Shown here piece by piece: positions 57,268 to 64,000 of a stretch of 64,000 nucleotides of DNA. Source of the DNA: Alistipes ihumii AP11 (GTDB lineage Bacteria; Bacteroidota; Bacteroidia; Bacteroidales; Rikenellaceae); contig NZ_CP102294.1 in assembly GCF_025144665.1 (NCBI RefSeq), forward strand, positions 806,001 through 870,000, given 5' to 3'. Below the pieces are notes generated by a model, which was not told the DNA's origin, did not search any database, and saw nothing but the letters and a program-made list of their open reading frames with translations. Made by a program: the position numbers and the translations under genes. Each line of letters starts with the position of its first letter. The stretch's first letter is position 1.

Positions 57268-57663
57268 TTATTCAGCGGACACCCGAAGAAAAACTTGCCG
57301 ACATCCCTGCTCGTCGGCGGCATCGATATTCATCTGAAATCCCTTAGCGCCGCAACCGGCCGCCTTATTTTCATACAGGTCGAGCAGCTTCTCGGGAGTG
57401 CATACCGAGCCGAGTCTTTCCCAACCGGCCGAATCGGATATCTGACTCTCCCTGCTAACAATCCATACGACCAAGTCGGGTTCTGCCGCATCTACGGCCG
57501 TCGCATCCATTTCAAAGTAGATACACTTGTCGAGCGCCTGAGGACAGAACGCGAATTCCGCCAAAGTTTGCTCCCGACTTGAACAATCGCTGCCTGACTG
57601 CCCCGAGCATCCTCCAAGCATGACAGCAAGAACCAGCACTAACACGATTCGCACACTTTTCAT
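57268..57663 (-). CDS. Small lipoprotein of unknown function
   Basis: 131 residues. Signal and lipobox VLVLVLAVMLGGCSGQ, with Cys19 as the anchor. The mature part is acidic with six further Cys (CSSREQTLAEFAFCPQALDK, SVCTPEKLLDLY, AAGCGAKGFQM, QGCRQVF), which could form disulfides in the periplasm. No family recognised. Not in an operon. Confidence 0.7.
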   Translation of the reverse strand: MKSVRIVLVLVLAVMLGGCSGQSGSDCSSREQTLAEFAFCPQALDKCIYFEMDATAVDAAEPDLVVWIVSRESQISDSAGWERLGSVCTPEKLLDLYENKAAGCGAKGFQMNIDAADEQGCRQVFLRVSAE

Positions 57664-58266
57664 AAAAAAGATTTTAACCGGACCAATGATATTCGATCTC
57701 GTTTTCAGGCAGGACGTCCGTCTGTCCGATTTCCGGCATGGTCCTCCTCTCTTATGTTTCTTGCATCTTCTCGTTAAACTTCATGGCATTTCCCGCTCCC
57801 GACACCCAAACAAATCCATATCCCTTTGTCCGTATTATTTCGGGATGGATTGACCATCGGCAATCGAACATCGGACAATAGCCCGTTTCTTTCCCCCAAC
57901 CAACGCGCCTTTCATGAAAGCTATACAACGGGGGTTCGCAATCAATGGCATCGCTGCTATTCGCCTCACTACAAAAAGTGTCAATGAATCATTCGATCGC
58001 ATCCATGCGCCATCCCGGTCGCTCCTCTCGCTCCGATAGAATAAATCCATCGTTCCGGCAACCGCCTAACGAGATCGGGATAAGAGCATGGAATAAATAT
58101 ACCAAATAGAATTTACCCTCACAACAAAACATAGCTTTTTATTTAGCCACACTTTAATAATTTATCACATATCCGTATCCCTGCGAACAGAAAAATCGGG
58201 AAAAAGATCGACCGAAACTTATTCACAAAACTTCATGACCAGACTTGTAAACCGGCGCGACAGCGT
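57664..58266. other. Gene-free AT-rich gap
   Basis: AT-rich compared with its surroundings, especially 58090-58230. A single DnaA-box-like TTATTCACA lies at 58219-58227. No open frame worth reporting. Confidence 0.4.
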
Positions 58267-59634
58267 TCACCTGCCTGCCGCGAACTCGCGGTAGAACCAG
58301 ACGATCGTCTCGATGCCGCGCAGGAAGTTCTCAAGTCCGTAGCTCTCGTTCGGCGAGTGGATCGCGTCGCGGTCGAGCCCGAATCCGAGCAGAACCGACT
58401 TGACGCCCAGCTCCTTCTCGAACGTGCTGATGATCGGGATGCTGCCGCCCGAATAGTACGGCAGAGGCTTCCGGCCGAACGTCCGCTCGACGGCCCGGGC
58501 AGCGGCGCGATAGGCGGGCAGATCGGTCGGACACACGTACGGAAAGCCCCCGTGCAGCACCTCTACGTCGACACGGACGCTGCGGGGAGCGATCGAACGG
58601 AAATGCTCGGCGAACAGACGGCCGATCTCGCGATAGTCCTGATCGGGTACCAGGCGCATCGAAATTTTCGCGTGAGCCTTCGACGGAATGATCGTCTTGG
58701 CGCCTTCGCCGGTATATCCGCCCCAAATGCCGTTTACGTCAAGCGACGGCCGCACGCCGATGCGCTCCATGGTCGAGTACCCCTTCTCGCCCGCCGTTTC
58801 CCGCACGCCGATGCTCTTGCAAAAAGCGGCCTCGCAGAACGGAGCCCGGCCGAAATCCGTCCGCTCCGCCGGCGAGAGCTCCCGCACCCGGTCGTAGAAT
58901 CCGGGGACGGTCACGCGGCCGTCGGCATCGGTCAACGACGCGATCATCTTCGAGAGCACGACGGCCGGATCGGCCACCGCTCCGCCGTACAGACCCGAAT
59001 GCAGATCGCGGTCGGGTCCCGTAACGGTCACCTGCACATAGCACAAGCCCCGCAGACCGCAGGTGATCGACGGCACGTCCCAGCCGAGCATGCTGGTGTC
59101 CGAAACGAGAATCACATCGGAACGAAGGAGCTCCTTGTGCCGGGCGCACCATGTCGTAATGCTCGCCGAGCCGATCTCTTCCTCTCCCTCGATCATGAAC
59201 TTGACGTTGCACGGCAGCTCGCCGGCCGAAATCATCGCCTCCAGCGCTTTGACGTGCATGAACGACTGTCCCTTGTCGTCGTCGGCCCCGCGCCCCCAGA
59301 TACGTCCGTCGCGCAAAACCGGCTCGAACGGATCGGTCTTCCACTCGTCGAGCGGATCGACCGGCATCACGTCGTAATGACCGTACACGAGCACGGTCGG
59401 CGCAGCCGAATCGACGATCTTCTCGCCGTAAACGATCGGATTGCCGTCGGTCGGCATCACCTCGGCGCGGTCGGCGCCGGCGGAAAGAAGCGCGTCGCGC
59501 AGATGCTCGGCGCAACGGACCATATCGCCCCGATGCGCGCTGTCGGCGCTGATCGACGGGATGCGCAGCAGCGAGAAAAGCTCTTCGACGAAACGCTCCC
59601 GATGCTCGTCGATGTATCGTTTTACTTTTTCCAT
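58267..59634 (-). CDS. M20-family metallodipeptidase
   Basis: 455 residues from the ATG at 59634. Two-zinc M20 peptidase: first ligand LVYGHYDVMPVDP (about 84), GRGADDDKGQSFMH with the bridging Asp, EGEEEIGSAS with catalytic Glu and ligand, and HSPNESYG near the end. The lid domain is in between. The CNDP/PepV-like group cuts dipeptides in the cytoplasm. Promoter TTGT-N19-TATCTTTA just upstream. Confidence 0.93.
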   Translation of the reverse strand: MEKVKRYIDEHRERFVEELFSLLRIPSISADSAHRGDMVRCAEHLRDALLSAGADRAEVMPTDGNPIVYGEKIVDSAAPTVLVYGHYDVMPVDPLDEWKTDPFEPVLRDGRIWGRGADDDKGQSFMHVKALEAMISAGELPCNVKFMIEGEEEIGSASITTWCARHKELLRSDVILVSDTSMLGWDVPSITCGLRGLCYVQVTVTGPDRDLHSGLYGGAVADPAVVLSKMIASLTDADGRVTVPGFYDRVRELSPAERTDFGRAPFCEAAFCKSIGVRETAGEKGYSTMERIGVRPSLDVNGIWGGYTGEGAKTIIPSKAHAKISMRLVPDQDYREIGRLFAEHFRSIAPRSVRVDVEVLHGGFPYVCPTDLPAYRAAARAVERTFGRKPLPYYSGGSIPIISTFEKELGVKSVLLGFGLDRDAIHSPNESYGLENFLRGIETIVWFYREFAAGR

Positions 59635-59659
59635 AACAGATTCGGTTTTGGTCAGGCGA

Positions 59660-59690
59660 TAAAGATAACGAACCGACGGGTGAAACACAA
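59660..59690 (-). promoter_or_regulatory. Promoter of the M20 dipeptidase gene
   Basis: TTGT (59690-59687), 19 bases, TATCTTTA (59667-59660) on the minus strand, 26 bases ahead of the ATG. Confidence 0.65.
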
Positions 59691-59983
59691 GCGGTTCCGG
59701 CAAAAAGAAGCCGCCGCCCGCCGTTTCCGGCGCAAGATCCTGCCGGGTCGCCATGCCGCTCGGACCAAACCGATCCCGGCATCCGCACAGCGGACGATCT
59801 TCGCGCAGCGGCGGCAATTTTACATATTTGTCACGGGCGGCAACCGAAGACAAGGACACCTGCGGTCTCCGACACGTTTCCCGAACGGACACGGTTACGG
59901 TTCCGGCAGAATCTTGCCGGACATGCTTCCGAGATCGCCGGCAAAAGCCTTGTCTGAATCCCATGCCCGACACGAACGGGGCG

Positions 59984-60886
59984 TCAGTTTCCCGAACGGG
60001 TATGAAGGACGCAGAAGCGCTCGAACAAATCGACCAGACGACTGCGGCGGCCGCGCAGGGAAACGAAGCTGAAACAGCGCGTAACGGACAAGTCGGACAG
60101 ACCGATTACGCGCAGCAATCCATGACGCAGCTCTTCCCGAATGGCCTGCACGGAGAGAAAGGCCGCCGCTCCGGAGTCGTACAGATAATGCTTGATGCTC
60201 TCGGTGCTGCCGAGCTGCATTTCGATGTTCAGCGACCGCAGCGAAAGGCCCTTGGCCGCCAAAGCGCGCTCGACGACATCGAGCGTGCCCGAGCCCGTCT
60301 CGCGGATTACGAGCGGAACCGAGGTCAGATCGGCCGCGCACATCCCGTCGCGGCCCAGCGCGCGATTGCCGGCGGAAGTCACGAGCACCAGCTCGTCCTG
60401 CATGAAAGTCTCGTAGCGAAGCGAAGGACGGGCGGCCTGTCCCTCGATCAGGCCGACATCGATCCGCTCGTCGGCGACCAGACGCTCGATCCGCTCCGTG
60501 TTACCGTCGGCCACGGTCACGCGGATGTCGGCATAGCGTTTCCTGAAACGCGACAATACGGCAGGGAGCACGTACTGCGACAGCGTCGTACTCGCGCCGA
60601 GGGCTATCTCTCCGCCGGGCACGGCTCCGTCCGGCGCAAAAGCCTCGTTCAGCTCTCCGTAAAGCGACAGGATCCGGCGGGCATAGCCCAGCAGCCGTTC
60701 GCCTTCCGGAGTCAGAGAAATCGTTCCTCCCCGGCGCAGAAACAGCGCCACGCCGAGCTGCCTTTCCAGCTCGCCGACGTGCTTCGTAACGGCGGGCTGC
60801 GTAATGAAAAGCTCGGAGGCGGCGCGCGTGAAGCTCAGCTTCTCGGCAGCCGTTCGGAATACCCTGAGTCGGAAATCGGTGATCAT
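59984..60886 (-). CDS. LysR-type transcriptional regulator
   Basis: 300 residues. Winged helix at 1-60 (FRTAAEKLSFTRAASELFIT, QPAVTKHVGELERQLG), linker helix, and a periplasmic-binding-like effector domain (about 90-295: IALGASTTLSQYVLPAVLS). Closest in wording to the CysL/CbbR type. LysR proteins usually act on divergent genes, but upstream here is about 400 bases of empty DNA, and downstream on the same strand is the M20 dipeptidase. The -7 box TACTTTTG at 60898-60891 lies only 5 bases before the ATG. Confidence 0.93.
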   Translation of the reverse strand: MITDFRLRVFRTAAEKLSFTRAASELFITQPAVTKHVGELERQLGVALFLRRGGTISLTPEGERLLGYARRILSLYGELNEAFAPDGAVPGGEIALGASTTLSQYVLPAVLSRFRKRYADIRVTVADGNTERIERLVADERIDVGLIEGQAARPSLRYETFMQDELVLVTSAGNRALGRDGMCAADLTSVPLVIRETGSGTLDVVERALAAKGLSLRSLNIEMQLGSTESIKHYLYDSGAAAFLSVQAIREELRHGLLRVIGLSDLSVTRCFSFVSLRGRRSRLVDLFERFCVLHTRSGN

Positions 60887-60890
60887 GCGG

Positions 60891-60898
60891 CAAAAGTA
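60891..60898 (-). promoter_or_regulatory. -7 box TACTTTTG directly before the LysR start codon
   Basis: An exact TAnnTTTG on the minus strand. The predicted transcript would begin at or within the ATG (60886-60884), hence leaderless, unless another promoter is used. Confidence 0.5.
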
Positions 60899-61282
60899 TT
60901 AGGTATGAAGTTACGATATCGCCGAACAAAACCAAGCTCCGGGCGAAACCGGCCGTCCCGGCCCCATCGCCTGCCGTCCGGCACACGCGACAGCAGTCGC
61001 GAAGCCGACTGCGTCTACCTGCGGACAGCGGCATCCGCCCGGGAGAACCGGCGAGTATGAGACACAAGACGCGCCGATAAAAAACGCCGGCCGATACCGA
61101 GCATCCCCGCACGGGAAACAGTACAATAACGGTCCGGAATAGGCTCGTACCACACTGCCGGTGCAAAGAACCGGGCCGCCCGTCGCTCCCGGACTCCCCC
61201 GCCCGGACCGGCCGTCCGATTAAATTCCGGTCAATCCTCTCCGAACCTGTCCGCCCGGATCGTGCGCGCCCTATTTATCCGG
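60899..61282. other. Gene-free gap
   Basis: Between glmM and the LysR gene. No gene or hairpin that I can support. Confidence 0.4.
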
Positions 61283-62674
61283 CTATCGTCCGGTCGCCTC
61301 GCGGATATCGGCCATGATCCGGCGCGCGAGCGCCTCGGCCGAAGCCTCGTCGCGGCTTTCGCTGTAAATGCGGATGATCGGCTCGGTGTTGGACTTACGC
61401 AAATGAACCCACTCGGCCGGAAAGTCGATCTTCACGCCGTCGATGTCGGTCACGCGCTCGCCGGCGTACTTGGCCTTGATCGCGGACAGCACGCCGTCCA
61501 CGTCGATATCGGGCGTCAGCTCGATCTTGTTCTTGGAAATAAAGTACGGGGGATACGTGGCCCGCAGCGCCGAGGCGCTCAGTCCCGTCCGGGCCAGATG
61601 AGTCAGAAACAGCGCTACGCCGACCAGCGCATCGCGGCCGTAGTGAAGTTCCGGATAGATCACCCCTCCGTTACCCTCGCCTCCGATTACGGCTCCGACC
61701 TCGCGCATCTTCGCCACGACGTTCACCTCGCCCACCGCCGCCGCACAATACGGGCAGCCGTGACGCTCAGCCACGTCGCGCAGCGCGCGGGACGAGCTCA
61801 GGTTCGACACGGCCGGCCCTTTCGTATGAGAGAGCACGTAATCGGCCACCGCGACAAGCGTATACTCCTCGCCGAACATCGTACCGTCCTCGCAGACCAA
61901 AGCCAGCCGGTCCACGTCCGGATCGACCACCACGCCCAAATCGGCTCGCTCGGAGGGGACCCGTGCCGCGATATCGGTCAGGTTCTCGGGGATCGGCTCG
62001 GGCGTATGGGCGAACCTCCCGTCGGGCGTGCAGTTCATCTCGACCACCTCGCACCCCAGTTCCCGGAGCAGTACGGGCATCACGACTCCTCCCACCGAGT
62101 TGACCGCATCGACGACGACGCGGAACCCGGCCCGACGAACCGCCTCACGGTCGACCAGCGGCAGGGCCAGCACGCGGTCGATATGCTCGCGGTCGTAACT
62201 GCCGCGAAAGACGACATGCCCCAGCGCGTCCACCCCGGGGTAATCGTAGGCGTCGTCCGCCGCAATAGCCAACACCCGTTTGCCCTCGGCGTCGCTGAGG
62301 AACTCGCCGCGCGATCCGAGCAGCTTCAGCGCATTCCACTGCCCGGGATTGTGGCTGGCCGTCAGAATGATCCCTCCGTCGGCTCCTTTGCCCGTCACGG
62401 CCATCTCGACCGTCGGCGTCGTGGCCAGCCCGATATCGATCACGTCGATCCCGCAGCCGCACAGCGTACCCGTCACGATCGAGGCGGCCATCTCGCCCGA
62501 CAGGCGAGCGTCGCGTCCGACGACGACCCGCAGGCGCCGGCCCGCCCCGTTGTTCTCCCGCAACCACCGGCCGTAAGCCGACGTGAACTTGACCAGGTCG
62601 AGCGGCGTCAGATTTTCGCCGGGCGCTCCGCCGATCGTACCCCGGATACCCGAAATGGATTTTATCAGTGTCAT
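61283..62674 (-). CDS. glmM: Phosphoglucosamine mutase
   Basis: 463 residues, family length. Phosphohexomutase domains in order: start SISGIRGTIGG, active-site Ser in ILTASHNPGQWNAL (about residue 107), magnesium loop DPDVDRLALV (about 250), sugar loop GGEGNGGVIYPE (about 335), and phosphate loop RKSNTEPIIRIYSE (about 432). It turns glucosamine-6-phosphate to the 1-phosphate for UDP-GlcNAc. A phosphomannomutase activity is also possible in this group. Cytoplasmic, single gene. Confidence 0.92.
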   Translation of the reverse strand: MTLIKSISGIRGTIGGAPGENLTPLDLVKFTSAYGRWLRENNGAGRRLRVVVGRDARLSGEMAASIVTGTLCGCGIDVIDIGLATTPTVEMAVTGKGADGGIILTASHNPGQWNALKLLGSRGEFLSDAEGKRVLAIAADDAYDYPGVDALGHVVFRGSYDREHIDRVLALPLVDREAVRRAGFRVVVDAVNSVGGVVMPVLLRELGCEVVEMNCTPDGRFAHTPEPIPENLTDIAARVPSERADLGVVVDPDVDRLALVCEDGTMFGEEYTLVAVADYVLSHTKGPAVSNLSSSRALRDVAERHGCPYCAAAVGEVNVVAKMREVGAVIGGEGNGGVIYPELHYGRDALVGVALFLTHLARTGLSASALRATYPPYFISKNKIELTPDIDVDGVLSAIKAKYAGERVTDIDGVKIDFPAEWVHLRKSNTEPIIRIYSESRDEASAEALARRIMADIREATGR

Positions 62675-63334
62675 GCTTTCTCCCTACTTAAATAATTTTT
62701 ACAAAGAAAACGGTTTCGGACGAATAACGGCCACTTATTACACAAACCTATACATCGACAAAACGAATAAAGAAAATAAATACCGCACAGCATCCGGTCC
62801 GCACCGTATCACGACCGCAGGCCATAAGAACCGGAACCGCACCGCCGGGCCCCGGAATGCCCACCGACACGCTCGGAGCAACCGGTCGCCGCCGCTCCGC
62901 CGACCCAATCGGCAGGGCGCGGCATCCCGCCGAATGCCGACCGGGACACGAGGAGAAGCGCCGGCGAATCCGTCGAGAAATCGTCCCGGGAAAGGTCGCT
63001 TCCGACCGTTTCGACAGGACCCGCAAACGAGGAAAGCGCCCCCGCCGAAAGAGGCATATCCAAGGCTGCAACGAAATCCATATCGAGACGATCCGGCACG
63101 CCGACCCGGCACGAACGCCAGCCGCATCGCCCTGACAATTTCCGGCTCCCGGTTGACAGTTCCGGAACGCATATCGCCGGCACGCCGGCCGGAAGCGTCT
63201 CCGCCGAAGAGGTCCGGCAAAGAGCCAAGCGGCCCTCCGTCCCCCGAAAACCTACGCACGACAGGCCGGATGTCGTCCCGGCTTTTCCTGCGGGCCGCCG
63301 GTGCGGATTCGGGAAACGATTTCCCGGCCCGTTC
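62675..63334. other. Gene-free gap
   Basis: About 660 bases divergent from glmM. It starts AT-rich (near -7 match TTTCTTTG at 62709-62702 for glmM) and turns GC-rich. No recognisable gene. Confidence 0.4.
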
Positions 63335-63335
63335 C

Positions 63336-63366
63336 TTGCTTGTTACCGGTTCTTAGCTTATCTTTG
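63336..63366 (+). promoter_or_regulatory. Promoter of the uridine phosphorylase gene
   Basis: TTGC (63336-63339), 19 bases, TATCTTTG (63359-63366). The gene begins 252 bases later, so the mRNA has a leader of about 245 bases. Confidence 0.65.
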
Positions 63367-63617
63367 ATACGCCTTGGGAAGCCCGGCCGCACGAAAGCGA
63401 CAGCGAGCCAAGGCGGAGGGAACCCGCACGCGCAAAGCGGTCGTTCCGATGCCCGAGCACGGGAAACCGATCCGAAAAAGGAAACGACACCGCACGCAGA
63501 ACCGCAGCGACGAAGCCGGTCCGTCGTCCGGACCCGCACGGAAACGGCGGATCGAGAAAACAACGACAACCGGCCGGCCGGAACGATCCGGAACCGGTCC
63601 GAAACACCATAAAAAAC

Positions 63618-64000
63618 ATGACAAGAATGATAGCCCCTTCCGAACTGATCGTCAACTCCGACGGTTCGGTCTTTCATCTGCACCTGCGCCCCGAGCAGCT
63701 GGCTCGGACCGTCATACTGGTCGGAGACCCCGGACGGGTCGAGCAGGTCGCCTCCCGGTTCGACCGAATCGAGCACCGGGCAGCGAACCGCGAATTCGTG
63801 ACCGCCACCGGATATTATGCGGGCAAGCGCATGACCGTGCTGTCGACAGGCATCGGAACCGACAACATCGACATCGTCGTCAACGAGCTCGACGCGCTCG
63901 TGAACATCGACCTGAGGACCCGCACGGAAAAAGAGGAGAAAACCCGGCTCACGCTGGTCCGGCTGGGGACCTGCGGCGCGATCCGGCCCGAGCTGCAGCT
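63618..64000 (+). CDS. udp: Uridine phosphorylase, start only (cut by window end)
   Basis: The first 127 codons from the ATG at 63618. PSELIVNSDGSVFHLHLRPE and VILVGDPGRVEQVASRFD (about 35) give the phosphate-binding Gly-Asp-Pro-Gly-Arg of the nucleoside phosphorylase I family; VLSTGIGTDNIDIVVNELDA and RLGTCGAIRPELQL follow. The text is very close to Bacteroides uridine phosphorylases. It splits uridine into uracil and ribose-1-phosphate. The rest of the gene lies beyond the window. Confidence 0.92.
   Translation, partial: MTRMIAPSELIVNSDGSVFHLHLRPEQLARTVILVGDPGRVEQVASRFDRIEHRAANREFVTATGYYAGKRMTVLSTGIGTDNIDIVVNELDALVNIDLRTRTEKEEKTRLTLVRLGTCGAIRPELQ

Noticed and set aside
58090-58230. Candidate replication origin (AT-rich stretch with TTATTCACA)
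   Set aside because: Only one DnaA-box-like 9-mer and no dnaA or cluster of boxes nearby; gyrB at 45 kb is not enough.

Overview
The window looks like a chromosomal segment of a high-GC member of the Bacteroidales, most likely Alistipes or a close Rikenellaceae relative. The support is: Bacteroidetes-type promoters (a TTG-like -33 element, about 19 bases, then a TAnnTTTG -7 box) in front of many genes; a MurF-Alr fusion; a menaquinone MenA; a tmRNA tag ending in YALAA; and a probable cysteate synthase, the entry enzyme of sulfonolipid synthesis that is characteristic of Alistipes. The genus is an inference; nothing here proves it.

Layout. 1-1.3 kb: an AT-richer mobile-element scar with the end of a tyrosine recombinase and an intact Mpi-like serine recombinase. 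1.5-3.9 kb: a probable cold-shock operon (RhlE helicase, cold-shock-domain protein, RRM protein) behind a leader of about 370 bases. 4.2-5.4 kb: a DKNYY-repeat secreted protein and a YjdI/YjdJ pair. 5.9-11.3 kb: a complete tripartite RND efflux operon. 11.5-19.9 kb: a MscS-type channel, secreted proteins of unknown role, a nucleoside hydrolase-like protein and a Tat-exported Gfo/Idh/MocA oxidoreductase. 20-29.8 kb: an envelope block, with M3 peptidase and LptD on one strand and, divergently, a SPOR-domain amidase, an MCE protein and MutS2. 30-35.2 kb: an SGNH hydrolase, MurF-Alr and an RsmI-like methyltransferase.

35.4-38.1 kb is the main accessory island. It holds the C-terminal end of an RHS polymorphic toxin whose variable tip carries an HExxH motif, followed by an overlapping small secreted protein (candidate immunity). 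The pair lies between two same-orientation, nearly identical fragments of a LOTUS/OST-HTH domain. A second orphan small secreted protein follows.

38.4-64 kb: MenA, tmRNA, GNAT, a secreted glycosidase-like protein, FtsE, GyrB, a DUF4251 protein, a DHA2 transporter, MsrBA, the polyphosphate pair Ppk/Ppx, cysteate synthase, an M20 dipeptidase, a LysR regulator, GlmM and the start of uridine phosphorylase.

Several long gene-free GC-rich gaps separate these genes. Three of them carry copies of a dispersed repeat of about 170 bases (18.3, 39.6 and 47.8 kb) that does not appear to code. No tRNA, rRNA, CRISPR array or complete insertion sequence was seen.
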